Notes: generated by a model not told the origin, from the sequence alone. A stretch of DNA of 64,000 bases from Kumtagia yinganensis (GCF_040081985.1 NZ_JBEBMH010000031.1:1-64000); one strand, 5' to 3'; positions 43,657 through 54,100 are shown, counted from the stretch's first letter. Translations and numbers: made by a program.

Positions 43657-44870
43657 TTGAAGACCTCGTGCAGCGCCTCATCGACCGGCTTGACCACCAC
43701 TATCTTGGCAAGTACCGGGGATATGTCTCCGCCGTCGAGGACCCGGAGGGCCGCGGCCGCATCCGCGCCGTTGTGCCGCGTCTCCTGGGCGAGCGGGAGC
43801 AGACGGGCTGGGCCGAGCCAGCGTCGCCATATGCAGGGCCGGACCAGGGATTCTTCACCGTGCCAGACCTTGGCGCCGGGGTTTGGATCGAATTCGAGGA
43901 AGGCGATCTTTCCAAGCCGATCTGGGCCGGCTGCTGGTGGGGGGCGCCGACCAAAGAGGAGGTCGAGCACGCCGACTCGGCCACACGCCGGCTGACACCG
44001 ATGACCGAGGCGGCCGAGCAGTCTGGTGCGCGGGTACCCGAGACGCCGCAGCACTACACGCCTCGCGAAAGTCCAACGCCGAAGGTACGCGTGTTCAAGA
44101 GCGCGACCGGACACCACATCGTGCTGGACGACCGCGAGGGGTCGGAACGGATCGAGATCCATGACAGCCGCGGCAACCGGCTAATCCTGTCCGAGGAAGG
44201 GCTCGACCAGATCGTCATCAACGACCGCACCTACAACAAGGGCAACCGCACCCACGACATCGACGGCCGCGACGTTCTGGAGGTCGCCAAGGACCAGGAG
44301 GAGAAGGTCGGCGAAGGCCATGTCCGCGAGGTCGGCGGCGACGTCGACCTGACCGTCAAGGGCAGCTGGTCCGAGGAAATCTCGAACGGCGGCTACAAGT
44401 TCACCTACGGAACCGACGGCTTCCGCGAGACTGTGCGCGGCGACGTCACCCAGACCATCCAGGGCGGAGAGACCAAGACCGTCGTGGGCGCGGCCAGCCA
44501 CACATATACTGGCGGGCTGAAGATGAATGTGGGCACTGGATCGATCGGGCTGATGTCCTCCGGCCCTTTCCAGGTCAACGCGGCCATGGCCGATACTTCG
44601 CTCAGCGCGCTGTCGCTGTCTGCCGGCGTGGGCAACGTTTCGATCAACTCGATGCTGGGGGTGATGCAGTTGGGCGGCATATCCGCCTATTCGCCGATGG
44701 TGCTGGGTGACGGACTGATGATCCACTTCACCGTGCTCAGCCAACTGCTCAAGGCGGTCTACCCTCCATTGGCCCCGATCTATGGTCCGGCCATCGACAC
44801 CTGGGCGGCGATGACGCCCGCGCTCGACCTCTCCTATTTCGGCTTCGTCAAACGTTTCCCGGTCGGCTGA
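43653..44870 (+). CDS. Central spike protein (gp5/gpV/VgrG C-terminal type; Afp8 spike part)
   Basis: The 405-aa product has a gp5-type OB-fold at residues 20-105 (GYVSAVEDPEGRGRIRAVVP, GFFTVPDLGAGVWIEFEEGD, PIWAGCWWG). A repetitive triple-stranded beta-helix follows (HHIVLDDREGSERIEIHDSR, LILSEEGLDQIVINDRTY, GEGHVREVGGDVDLTVKGSW). Such a trimer forms the piercing needle below the hub. The C-terminal 130 residues become Gly/Ser/Met-rich (LSLSAGVGNVSINSMLGVMQ) and end in a hydrophobic, aromatic tail (LDLSYFGFVKRFPVG). No PAAR-motif gene follows, so this tail may itself form or hold the tip. Confidence 0.85.
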   Translation: MIEDLVQRLIDRLDHHYLGKYRGYVSAVEDPEGRGRIRAVVPRLLGEREQTGWAEPASPYAGPDQGFFTVPDLGAGVWIEFEEGDLSKPIWAGCWWGAPTKEEVEHADSATRRLTPMTEAAEQSGARVPETPQHYTPRESPTPKVRVFKSATGHHIVLDDREGSERIEIHDSRGNRLILSEEGLDQIVINDRTYNKGNRTHDIDGRDVLEVAKDQEEKVGEGHVREVGGDVDLTVKGSWSEEISNGGYKFTYGTDGFRETVRGDVTQTIQGGETKTVVGAASHTYTGGLKMNVGTGSIGLMSSGPFQVNAAMADTSLSALSLSAGVGNVSINSMLGVMQLGGISAYSPMVLGDGLMIHFTVLSQLLKAVYPPLAPIYGPAIDTWAAMTPALDLSYFGFVKRFPVG

Positions 44871-44887
44871 CCGGAGAAAGGAGACCC

Positions 44888-45085
44888 ATGTCCAACCAAT
44901 CCCCGTGGCGGCCCATGGACTTCGGCGACCTGGAACGGCGCCTCCTCGAGGCGCGTGATCTGTTGGCGCAGGCCGCCCGGATGATCGCCGTGCAGGAGAT
45001 GGAGAAGGTGTCGTCGATCGCCGACATGCACTTGGAAGAGGAGAAGCAACGCGATGAGCATTCACACCGGCGACGCTACCGCTGA
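44888..45085 (+). CDS. Small helical eCIS protein (65 aa), unrecognised
   Basis: ATG 44888 is preceded by AAAGGAGACCC, a strong ribosome binding site. The product is one long helix (DFGDLERRLLEARDLLAQAA, then EMEKVSSIADMHLEEEKQRD) with a basic, His-rich end (HSHRRRYR). It overlaps the next gene's start by 32 bases, a longer overlap than elsewhere in the operon. A small coiled-coil chaperone or spacer is possible. Confidence 0.5.
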   Translation: MSNQSPWRPMDFGDLERRLLEARDLLAQAARMIAVQEMEKVSSIADMHLEEEKQRDEHSHRRRYR

Positions 45086-46697
45086 CCTTCTCTCGATTCT
45101 GAGACTGCACTGCCCGCGGGTGGCAACGTCCACTGCCGCACTCGAGGCCGGCTCCGGCAAGCTGCGCTGGCGCCCGATGACGCTGGGCGACGTACCGGGT
45201 GTCAGCGAGGTGATCGGGCTGGTTGAGCCGCCCGTCAAGGTCGTCTCGGCCTTCCTGAAGGTGGTCAGCGGGATACTCGACATACTGCAGGCGCTGCTCC
45301 TGGCTCTGCCCGATCCGATCAAGGCCATCATAATGGCCGCCTACGATCTGTTGAAGGGCATAATTGACGACATCCTCGCCACGGGCGCCTACATCTACGT
45401 CGATGTGCCGGGCCTTCTGTCCAACCGCAAGACCATCAACGATCTTGGCGGCCGCATAGCCGATCCTCCGCAATGGCTGGCCGGTGGCCCGAGAGAGGAA
45501 CCCGTCCGCCCCGCCGCGGGGTTTGAGGCCTGGGCCGAGACCTTCATACGCAGCTTTGACGATCCGGGCGACGAAAATCGCCCTATCTTTTCCGACAATG
45601 CACCTGTCGAGGCGCTGTTCATCGTGGCGACCATGCCCAACATGGTCGACTTCCGCCGGTTCGCGAAGCTCTGGGCCAAGCTCCTCGACATCTCGGCCTT
45701 CGAGAAAATCTTCGACGAGTTCGAGTTCCCGGTGAAGGACCCCGATCGCGAGCGCGTGCGCGGCAAATCGGTTGCGCCGGACTGGCGGTCCTGGAAGCTG
45801 CGCGACATCGGCCCGAAGGACTATCCGCTGCGCAAGCTGGAACAGATCCCCGAGTTGCTGAAGACGCTGCTTTTGAACACCGACAACCTGATCGAGACCC
45901 TCCAGAAGCTGATCGCGGCAGTCCAGGCCAAGGTGAAGATCCTGCAGGAGTTCATCGAGCTGATCGAAAGCGTGATCGACATCCTGCGCGCGCTGTCGGC
46001 GACCGGACTGCACGCTCTGCCGGTGGTCACGACAGAAGGCGTCGAAGGGTTGAAGAAGGCTTTCCTGGAGGCCGAGAACCGTCCGAACGACAACCCCGAG
46101 ACCAGCAAGCCAGACAAGGCCTCTGCCATTATGGGGGTCTGTTTGATGACCGGGAGTTCGGGGGCTGTGCCGTTCAATCCGCAGATGCTTTGGGCGATGC
46201 TCGGCCAGGGCAAGAGCTTCGAACAGGCCTATGCGGGGACGATCGAGGAATTTAAGGCCGCCGGCGGGAGAGTCGAGAAGGCAGCGCTGGACGTGAAGGG
46301 CATTGCGAGCGACGCCTGGAGCGGGGCCGAGGGCGCATCGGGCGTCGAGGGCAAGGGCGTCACCGGGCTCTGGAACCACTTCGAGACGAAGATGGTCGAG
46401 GTCGGCGGTGACATCGAGGCCTATTTCGACTCGCTGCCCGACCAGCTTCGCACCGATATCGACCGGGTGCTCGGCGCGCTCGGCATGTCGCTTCTGCAGG
46501 CAGACGCGCTGTTCCGCGCCGACCGCAACCGGTTCATCGCGCTTCTCGAAGCGGCGTTGGCGCCGGGCCAGCCGGTCAGCCCGGCGGTAATGGGCCATAT
46601 CGAGGCTACTCGCCGCGCCCGCCGTCGCGGCGCCAGCGGCATGGCGGCCGCCGTGGCCGCGGGGGCATGGCCCGACATGGGACCGCGAAAGGGATAG
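45054..46697 (+). CDS. Helical, partly hydrophobic eCIS protein (547 aa), tape-measure or cargo candidate
   Basis: ATG 45054 lies within the end of the previous gene. Residues about 55-105 are a run of amphipathic-to-hydrophobic helices (VVSAFLKVVSGILDILQALL, DPIKAIIMAAYDLLKGIIDD). A further helical region at 270-330 (LIETLQKLIAAVQAKVKILQ, EFIELIESVIDILRAL) has regular Leu/Ile heptads. Such long helices and mild hydrophobicity occur in tape-measure proteins, but this one is short for that role. The C-terminus is basic and Ala/Gly-rich. It follows the spike and precedes an unrecognised 825-aa gene. No domain identified. Confidence 0.5.
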   Translation: MSIHTGDATADLLSILRLHCPRVATSTAALEAGSGKLRWRPMTLGDVPGVSEVIGLVEPPVKVVSAFLKVVSGILDILQALLLALPDPIKAIIMAAYDLLKGIIDDILATGAYIYVDVPGLLSNRKTINDLGGRIADPPQWLAGGPREEPVRPAAGFEAWAETFIRSFDDPGDENRPIFSDNAPVEALFIVATMPNMVDFRRFAKLWAKLLDISAFEKIFDEFEFPVKDPDRERVRGKSVAPDWRSWKLRDIGPKDYPLRKLEQIPELLKTLLLNTDNLIETLQKLIAAVQAKVKILQEFIELIESVIDILRALSATGLHALPVVTTEGVEGLKKAFLEAENRPNDNPETSKPDKASAIMGVCLMTGSSGAVPFNPQMLWAMLGQGKSFEQAYAGTIEEFKAAGGRVEKAALDVKGIASDAWSGAEGASGVEGKGVTGLWNHFETKMVEVGGDIEAYFDSLPDQLRTDIDRVLGALGMSLLQADALFRADRNRFIALLEAALAPGQPVSPAVMGHIEATRRARRRGASGMAAAVAAGAWPDMGPRKG

Positions 46698-46698
46698 G

Positions 46699-49176
46699 AT
46701 GCGCGCTGCCCGACATCTCGTGGCCGAGATGGAGCTCTGGAAGCTCTGCTGGCAACAGGTTGAGGCCTTCGTCGACCGCGTAGAAGGCGCGCGCGACCAG
46801 GATAACTCGGCCGAGGCGCGGTTCCACGCGCTTCTGAACGCGGCGCTGGTGGTCGAGCGCGAGCGTGCGCTGCGTAGCGAGACGGCGCCTCTGGGCGATC
46901 CGGTCGTCACGGGCGAACCGCGTCCCAGCCTGGCGACCGGCTGGACCGGCGAATACCGGATCTGGCGGCTCCCTGGCGCGGACGAGGCCGAGCTTGCTGT
47001 CGCCCAGCTTTATGAGGAACCGGGCAGCGGGCAGGACCCGGTCCAACTTCTGCCTCCTCGCGACTTCTACAGTTACTTCGTCGAACCATCGGACAAAAAG
47101 TTCGCCAAGTCCGACAACGGCGAGATCACCGTGCGGATGCCGGCCTATCCGGGCGCCGGAACGGCGACGATCATCGGCACGGCCGCATCGATCACCACCA
47201 ACCCCATTATGGGCGGCATTCTTACCCCCGACATCAAGGAGGACGGCGACATCGTCAGCCTGTTCTCGCCCGACCGGCGCGAGGACGCGACGCTGGACAT
47301 CGACCAGACCGGCGAGTGGATCCAGACCTGGTCAGAACTGACCTCGAAGCGCCGGGACAACCGGGCGTCGGCGAGCGAGGGCGACGTGAAATACTTTGGC
47401 GCCTCGGGCTCGACGACCGCTTGGTCGGCGGGCACGGCGCAGGAGGCGCTGACGCTCTGCGACAACGTTATCGCCGGGCGGCCTGCGGTCGGCACATTCT
47501 ACATGGCGACCGCGCTGAAAGTGGCGGAAGCGGCACGCGGCGCGGCGCAGACCGTGGCCGGCAACGCCCAGATCCTGCGGGACGCCGCCGAAGTGCTGGA
47601 CGAGACCGGAACCAGAAGCGCCGACATTCCGGGATTGTTGCGCACCACCGCCGACGGACTCGCCCCGCGGCCGGATCTCTTCGTGCTCGTGGCCGATGCC
47701 GCCGATGCACTGGCTCCGCTGCTTGCCGTTTCGCCCAACAGCACGCCTTCGGCCAGCACCCTTTCCGCGCGCAAGACGGCGGCCGAGGCACTGCGCGCTG
47801 CGGCGGGCGAGGTTCTGGCCGCCATGTCGGGGGCTAACCTTCCTCTCCTGATGGCCCCGCCCGAGGCCGGGCCGCTTGGCCCCGAACTTGACGAGACGCT
47901 GGCTGAGCGGATCGCCTATCCCGACGGGTCGCTGCGCATCCTGCGCGCGCTGGAACAGGGCTTCGTCCGGTTCTGGCCGTCGCGCATGCGCTGGTTCCTG
48001 CAGCGGAACCGTCTGACGCTGGGTATCGCCATGGCCCGTTTCCGCGCCCCCTTCCTCGCCGGTCTGCGCGCGCTGCTGCGGGGGGGCGACACGGGGTTCC
48101 CGGTCGATGGGCTGTCGGTGCTGACGCCAGCCGCCACGCGGTCGACGAAGCTGCGCCTCGGCCATCCGGCATCGTTGCTGCCCGCGATGAGCGATGTCGA
48201 GGCCGGCCACATGGTCCTGACCACGGAAGGCCGCTCCGCCGCGATGACAGTATTGGGCGTGACTGGAGACCAGGGTCGGCTGGCCTTCGATATCTCGCCC
48301 TTGAGAGTGTCCACCGCGCCTTCGCCTGCGGCCGGGCCGGAAGACTCACCAGGCCTCATCAACCCGGGACAAGCGCTGGACACCTTCGTGCCGGGAACCG
48401 GGCTGTCGGTCGCCGCGCTCATGGGGGGCGAGGATCCCTCCGATCCGGTCCGCGACGGACCGGTGGAATCCGCGGTGATCCTCTACAGCCAGCTTGCGCT
48501 GCTGTTCGGCTGGAAGGCTGTCGAGCCCGCGCTGTCGTCCTCGGTCCCGACCTATGCCGCGCGGTCGATCCCTGACCCGTCCGGCATGCCGCTGGAATCG
48601 CTGCATCTCTACGGTGGGGCCCCGGCCAACGTGACGACGTTTGTGATCAGGGGGGCCGGGGCGCAATTCCTCGACATGTCCGTGCCCAGCGCGCCCCGGC
48701 CGCGGATCGCGCGGCCGGGCGAGCACCTGCTGATCCGAGGCCGAGCCAAGGGTGAGGACGACGGCCGCCCCGGCCAGATTCGGCAGGCCGCGATCATGGC
48801 CGGTGACTGTTACGCCATCCCGGCGCAGGCCTTCCATCGCATGGACAAAAGCGCCATCGCGCTGCTTTCGACCACGCCCCTTCCCTCGGGTGACATCGAC
48901 GCCTGCCTTGCCGGGTGCAGGCCCGAGGAACCGTTGATCATGCTGGTCCTGGAACGCACTTGGCAAACCTTCGAACTGGTCTCCGAGGTGACACTCAGGC
49001 GCGATTTCGACGGGTTCGACCTGCCCTCCCTTGCGGCGGGCACGCTGATGCCCGTCTCGGTGATCCAGACGGTGACGGGCAGCCCGCCTCCCGGCCCCGC
49101 CGACGTCGAACGCAGTGGCGAGTTCAAGGCTGCCCGCGGCTACCTGGAAGAATGGACGAGGTTCGCACGACGATGA
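46699..49176 (+). CDS. Large eCIS protein (825 aa), unrecognised
   Basis: ATG 46699 begins one base after the preceding stop, with GGGATAG in front. The N-terminus is helical (LWKLCWQQVEAFVDRVEGAR, FHALLNAALVVERERAL); residues 65-220 are strand-rich (TGWTGEYRIWRL, GEITVRMPAYPGAGTATIIG). An Ala-rich helical middle follows (KVAEAARGAAQTVAGNAQIL) and the C-terminal half is mixed, with a repeated beta pattern (MVLTTEGRSAAMTVLGVTGD, APANVTTFVIRGAGAQFLDM). No catalytic motif is clear. Its position after the spike and before the distal unknown genes would suit a structural cap, collar or cargo-linked protein. Confidence applies to the gene, not to its role. Confidence 0.6.
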   Translation: MRAARHLVAEMELWKLCWQQVEAFVDRVEGARDQDNSAEARFHALLNAALVVERERALRSETAPLGDPVVTGEPRPSLATGWTGEYRIWRLPGADEAELAVAQLYEEPGSGQDPVQLLPPRDFYSYFVEPSDKKFAKSDNGEITVRMPAYPGAGTATIIGTAASITTNPIMGGILTPDIKEDGDIVSLFSPDRREDATLDIDQTGEWIQTWSELTSKRRDNRASASEGDVKYFGASGSTTAWSAGTAQEALTLCDNVIAGRPAVGTFYMATALKVAEAARGAAQTVAGNAQILRDAAEVLDETGTRSADIPGLLRTTADGLAPRPDLFVLVADAADALAPLLAVSPNSTPSASTLSARKTAAEALRAAAGEVLAAMSGANLPLLMAPPEAGPLGPELDETLAERIAYPDGSLRILRALEQGFVRFWPSRMRWFLQRNRLTLGIAMARFRAPFLAGLRALLRGGDTGFPVDGLSVLTPAATRSTKLRLGHPASLLPAMSDVEAGHMVLTTEGRSAAMTVLGVTGDQGRLAFDISPLRVSTAPSPAAGPEDSPGLINPGQALDTFVPGTGLSVAALMGGEDPSDPVRDGPVESAVILYSQLALLFGWKAVEPALSSSVPTYAARSIPDPSGMPLESLHLYGGAPANVTTFVIRGAGAQFLDMSVPSAPRPRIARPGEHLLIRGRAKGEDDGRPGQIRQAAIMAGDCYAIPAQAFHRMDKSAIALLSTTPLPSGDIDACLAGCRPEEPLIMLVLERTWQTFELVSEVTLRRDFDGFDLPSLAAGTLMPVSVIQTVTGSPPPGPADVERSGEFKAARGYLEEWTRFARR

Positions 49177-50165
49177 GCGACGATTTCACCCATCGTGAGC
49201 TGCTGGCCGAGCTGATGTCGCTTCTGGACGACATCGACAGGGTCATGGCGCCGCATCGTCGGAGGCAGGGCGCGCCTTACCGGGTCGATCCCGTGCCGCC
49301 ACCGCCACTGCCGCCGACTGGCCCGATCGGACCGGATAGGCCCGGCCGCTCGGTCGCGCGTGCCATAGAGGGCTGGCGCAGCAGCCTCGGGCAGCGAGCT
49401 TCGTCCCTCCCCCGTGGGATGGCCGCGCCAAGGCCAATGGAAGCACCACCGCGACAGCAGCGCATCGCACGAGACAACATTCTTGCGGAGCCGGACCGGC
49501 CGCTTCGGCGCGACGTTCCATCTTCCCCCGCGATAGGGAGGGAGCAGGCCCCGTCTCAGGAGGAAGCGGGTGGTCTCGGGACCGGAGCCATGAGACCCAC
49601 GCGAGGCGCGGAGCGTTCGGCCCTTCGTCCGGAGAAGCCTGCACCGGCAATGGACGAGGGAACGCCGAGCCATCAACGCCCGCCGTCGCCAGGTGCACGC
49701 CGGCCACCGCCACCGCAGTCGGCGGAGGTCTCAAGAATCGGGAGGCCAATCGTGCGGCCCGGCATCGCGCTTCCTTCGGCGCCGCGCGAAGTAGCACCCG
49801 TCCCCCGTCGTATCGTTTCCCTTGGGTACAGGCCCGAGCGGGATCTGTCGGAGGCATCACGGCTGGCGCTGCCGCCTAGGCCGCCCGATCCCGGCCCGAG
49901 ACGTCCGGCCCCGCAGCGTCCTGCGTCGCAGTTACCTACGGAACCTTCATCTGTGCGTGACCTGCCTGAGGTAGTCGAGTTTGAACAATTCGACGACCTT
50001 CCGGAAGCCGACTGGACGGAGCGTCGCCTCCCCGGACGGCGCCTGCGAGCACGACGCATCGCCAGCGGTCGCGGCGGGGAGACGCTGACCGAGGCCGAGG
50101 CGCGGCGTATCGACCGGCGGCTGCGCCGCAACTTTCAGGATCGCGCCATGCTGAGGCTGACATGA
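49173..50165 (+). CDS. Proline/arginine-rich linker protein (330 aa), unrecognised
   Basis: ATG 49173 overlaps the previous stop. A short helical N-terminus (TMSDDFTHRELLAELMSLLD begins one residue later as MSDDF) is followed by about 220 residues very rich in Pro, Arg and Gly (PYRVDPVPPPPLPPTGPIGP, RPPSPGARRPPPPQSAEVSR) without predicted folds. The C-terminal 70 residues become ordered (PEVVEFEQFDDLPEADWTER and an arginine-rich helix LTEAEARRIDRRLRRNFQDR). The arrangement looks like a flexible tether joining two small binding ends. It could be a cargo adaptor or disordered scaffold. Confidence 0.55.
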   Translation: MSDDFTHRELLAELMSLLDDIDRVMAPHRRRQGAPYRVDPVPPPPLPPTGPIGPDRPGRSVARAIEGWRSSLGQRASSLPRGMAAPRPMEAPPRQQRIARDNILAEPDRPLRRDVPSSPAIGREQAPSQEEAGGLGTGAMRPTRGAERSALRPEKPAPAMDEGTPSHQRPPSPGARRPPPPQSAEVSRIGRPIVRPGIALPSAPREVAPVPRRIVSLGYRPERDLSEASRLALPPRPPDPGPRRPAPQRPASQLPTEPSSVRDLPEVVEFEQFDDLPEADWTERRLPGRRLRARRIASGRGGETLTEAEARRIDRRLRRNFQDRAMLRLT

Positions 50166-50893
50166 CCGCCACTTCCGGCCCGCATCATCGCCTTGCGGCC
50201 ATCGTCGACCGCTTGCAGCGCGAGGTCCCAGATCGGTTCGGCATCCTGTTGGCGGCCCCAACCTTTTCGCGCGGCAAAGCGGCGCTGGACGCCCTTTCCC
50301 GCCCCGGACGGCAAGGGGCGGTGATCGCCGACCTGTCCGTAGAGGAGGTGAACTGGCTGGCCGATGAACTTGAGCGGCGGTGGACGCGACTGGTCCCCGT
50401 CAGGATGGAGGGCGGAGTTCAGCTAATCTGTCCGCGGGAGGTCTGGCTGCCCGGCGGAGGCGCAAGGATAGACCTTCAAGTTCGGGCACCGCAACTGGTC
50501 GACGGCTGGGAGGTGACCTGGCCTGACCGTGCAGTGCCACACGGCCCTGCTTCGGCGTCCCTGGAAGTGACTGAATCGCAAGCTCCCGTCACGGTTATCC
50601 GCGTGCGCGTCGCTGGCCGGCGCCTCCCTGACGGCCCGCGCGAAGCCCTGCATGCCAGCGCGCGGATCGAGCTCAGGAGACCTGTCTGGAGCCTGTCCGA
50701 CGACGGGACCCGCGTTAGAGTTCACGACGCGGCAGGATATCCCGCAGCGGGCATCATGTTCGAGATCGAGGGGAAAACCCAAAAAACGGATGAGGACGGC
50801 GAAATCCGGGTGGAAATGCCGCCTGCCGCAGAGGCGAGGGTGACGATGGCGGGAGCGCCGGTGCCACGATCGGTGCCGCCGGCCGAGGAGTGA
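50162..50893 (+). CDS. eCIS protein with C-terminal Ig-like domain (243 aa), unrecognised
   Basis: ATG 50162 overlaps the previous stop. The N-terminal half has helical and strand blocks (PDRFGILLAAPTFSRGKAAL, DLSVEEVNWLADELERRWTR). The C-terminal part (VRVHDAAGYPAAGIMFEIEG, TQKTDEDGEIRVEMPPAAEA, RVTMAG) has the pattern of small carboxypeptidase-regulatory or Ig-like beta-sandwiches (G.P..G..V.....G...TD.DG.....P). It lies among the distal, less conserved genes before the DUF4157 protein. Function unknown. Confidence 0.5.
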   Translation: MTATSGPHHRLAAIVDRLQREVPDRFGILLAAPTFSRGKAALDALSRPGRQGAVIADLSVEEVNWLADELERRWTRLVPVRMEGGVQLICPREVWLPGGGARIDLQVRAPQLVDGWEVTWPDRAVPHGPASASLEVTESQAPVTVIRVRVAGRRLPDGPREALHASARIELRRPVWSLSDDGTRVRVHDAAGYPAAGIMFEIEGKTQKTDEDGEIRVEMPPAAEARVTMAGAPVPRSVPPAEE

Positions 50894-50897
50894 CGCG

Positions 50898-51104
50898 ATG
50901 CTGGTGCAGACTCAGCGCAGGCTGGAAATGAACCGGAGCGGCGGGGTGATGTCGGTTGCTGCCCCTGCCCCGTCGCCCCAACACACGCCGGGAACAGCCA
51001 TGCCCTCCGCCGTTCCCGTCGTCGCCGGCGCGGGCTACTGCCCTTCCGTTGCGCCGGTTCTGTCCGCAACGGGCGGCTCGATTATCCGTCGCGGTGTGCG
51101 ATGA
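50898..51104 (+). CDS. Small protein (68 aa) before the DUF4157 cargo
   Basis: ATG 50898 is preceded by GAGGAGTGACGCG, a good ribosome binding site, and the stop overlaps the start of the 2154-aa gene at 51101. The product is basic and rich in Pro, Ala, Val and Ser (SVAAPAPSPQHTPGTAMPSA, then a small-residue stretch AGAGYCPSVAPVLSATGG). No PAAR signature is present, although its size and place would allow a tip protein. Possibly a short signal or chaperone for the downstream protein. Confidence 0.4.
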   Translation: MLVQTQRRLEMNRSGGVMSVAAPAPSPQHTPGTAMPSAVPVVAGAGYCPSVAPVLSATGGSIIRRGVR

Positions 51105-54100
51105 AATGGGAGCGCCTCCAGGCGCCCGTCCGCGCCGTGCCTACACCCGATCTCGCGCGGCGGGGACCGGAGCCTACGGCCAGTACGGCTGGACACCCCC
51201 ATACCGCCGCGACGTTTCAGGCCGCGTCGGGCGAGACAGCGCTACCCGGACCGGTCGCGGCGCGACTGGGTCATCTGGTATCCCGAAGCCAAGGCCAAAC
51301 GATCGAGGCCGCCGACACGAAAGGGAGCGAGGTCGGCGATGCCGAAGGCGCCCGGGTCCATATCGACGACGCCGCGGCCGAAGCCGCCGATCTGGTCGAG
51401 GCAGAGGCCTTTACGCTTGGCCACGACATCTTCTTCGCGGCAGGTGCCTACCGCCCCGGCAGTGTCGCCGGGCGCGCCTTGCTCGCGCACGAGTTGCGCC
51501 ATGTGGCCCAGGCCGCGGCGGCGCCGTTGCTTTCGGCCGAGGGAAACCCGTCCGGCCCGCCCCCCGCCATGCCGCCGCGACCACGGGCTGTAGCGGGCAC
51601 ACGTCACGCATTGGAACGGGAGGCCCTGAGCGAGACGGGCGCGACACCAATGCAAGCGCCCATCGGGCTGATCCTGCGGATGCCGGCCTACTTGCCCCAA
51701 ACGGCTGGCGGACAGCGCCTGGGGAGGGAACTGGGACGCGCCCATCACGACCAGTTGTGCGACGACATCGTCCAGCACCTGATGAAGGAGGAAATAGACG
51801 AGATTCCCCCGCTCGATCCCATAGCGCGCGCCGCTGGGGAGGAGCCGGCCGAGTACGTCCGCAAGACGGTTCCGGACCTTCACGCGGAGATCCAGGCCGT
51901 CGCCGATGCCACCGTTCAATACAAGATGCTGGACGATTTCGACCTCGATATCGGTGCCCTGATCTTCGAGATCTACAACGACAATGACCAGGAATTTTCA
52001 ACCTACAAGTTACGGATCGACGCGGTCGTCACGGTCTATCGCAACTTCATCCACCTCTATCTTTATGAACAGAGCCACCCGAACGCCGTGTCGCCTTACC
52101 GCACGCCCATGCCGAAGTGGTTCGAGTCAAGGGCCGATGTGTTCCGTAAAGCAGCGCTCGCAAGCTTTTCGGTCGACCAGCTGTACTCAGTCCTTGCCGG
52201 GCTCGCCGCGGATGTCAGCGCCTTCGGCTTGTTGGGCCAAGGGCCTCTGAGCATGGCGCGCGCGCAGGTCGGCGCGCTCTTTGAGGACGGCATCAGTCCC
52301 GACGACCTCGATGCAATCGGCCGACTCTACGAGTCGATCACCCAGAGCCTGATAGCCACGTCCATCTGGACGGACGATCCGGACGATCTGGACGCACGCC
52401 TGGATTTGATGCGCGAGGACTTCGTTCCAGACTACCTCAAGCAGGACGTGCTGAACTTAGAGAAGAAGCTGGCCGGCGATGCCGACGACAAGAAGCGCGC
52501 CGACTTTCACCAGGAACTTGCCGAGGAGATCGCGTTCTACCTGGCGACGGTCTTGGAGGACGACTATCTGCCTTTCACCGACGAACACATCGCACGTGTC
52601 CGGGATATCCTGAAGAAATACGGAGGATCCCAGCTTGTCGTCATATTCTACGCGGACGTGTGGTTTCCCTGGGAGGATTTCGAGACCGCGGGAGAGCAAC
52701 AGGATACAGACCAGTCCAAGTCCCGGACCGGCGCCGGTGGCCAGACCACGCAGTCCGGTGCACCGCGAGTTTCCACGGCGCCGGCCGAGCCGGTCTGCGA
52801 CGGCGAGGTCATTTCCCAGAAGGAAATCCACGATTGGCTGGTCGGCTACCTCAAGGACTCCTCTAGTTTCTCTGATCGGTGGAAGGACGCCAACGGCCTG
52901 ATCTGCGCGAATCGGGCCTATACTTCCCAGCCCTCCTCCCCAGAGGTCGCCAAAAACCTCAAGGCGATGACCGACGAAGCGCTCCTCTTGATGCGTCAAC
53001 TCAAGACGCATCTGGATGCCACACGACTTCGCGCGAATGCGATTGGCTATGCCCGCATGGGCGACGTGGCCGGCCCGATTGCCCCGAACGAGACGCCCCA
53101 GGCGCAGCGCGGCGAAGAACCCGACACCGTTGCCCTGCTGCGTTACGACTCGAGGTTCCTCGAGGCGTTCCGGTCGGCGCTCCAGATCTACCCCGAAAAC
53201 TACGATCTGACCCATACCGTCGATGACCTGACCGACAAGGCGTTCAAGCACTTCGAGGCGATGATCTATTACCAGCAGGCGCTAAAAGACGCTGTGGTCC
53301 TGTGGCGCGGCCTGGTCAAGGACGGGATGGACGTTTACCTACGCGGTTTCAACGCAGACACCTACGGGCCGCCGCTCGACCAGTTGAAGGAATACGCCGA
53401 AAGCAAGGACGACTTCCCGGACTGGCCGAGCCGCCAGATGGACAAGGACGTCGGCCAACCGATCGACTTCTCCGTGGCGGAGATGAAGGAGATGGCCGCG
53501 CGCGGGAAGGCCGAGCGCGATCTGGACAGTGTAGAGGCCATCCAGGCCGAGGTCTTTTATCGCGTGCCGCTGGTCGCCACCGAAATCCGGACGGACGAGA
53601 TCGGCAGCGAGAACGACACTTCCAAGCACGACATGCTGGGCTACGACGAGGTCTGGAAGCTGCTCGAGCCCCAACTGGACGACGGCTGGCAGAAGTACCA
53701 GAAGGACACCGCCGACGCGGTCAAGGCCGCCATCGAACTGGTAAACCAGGACAGGCTGACGGCGCTGGCGAAATTCGCCAGTCAGATGGCATCGCTGGGC
53801 GACGCGCAAAGCTCCGAAGCCGCGATGGAGCGGTTCCGGTCACTGCGTTACCGCATCATGCCGCAGGACCCCGTTCCGACCCAGGACGATGGCACCAAGG
53901 CGGCGCGCGACGACCTGATAAGCAAGCTGTCCCGCGACGACCCGACCGCGCGCTTCACGGAAGCGGTCCAAATGATGAACACCGTCGCGACCCAACATCT
54001 GGTCCAGTTGTTCTTGGTGTCCGAGGCGGCACTTAAATATGATTCGCAACCCGGCCGCGTTATGCGCGAGGTCAACCTCCTGCTGGTATTGCTGGAACGC

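Noticed and set aside
44181..46910. Long open frame on the minus strand (about 909 codons)
   Set aside because: It is antisense to the spike and the two following genes, which have ribosome binding sites and recognisable folds. Its translation is rich in Arg, His, Gln and Asp without domain pattern, as expected for a mirror frame in GC-rich DNA.
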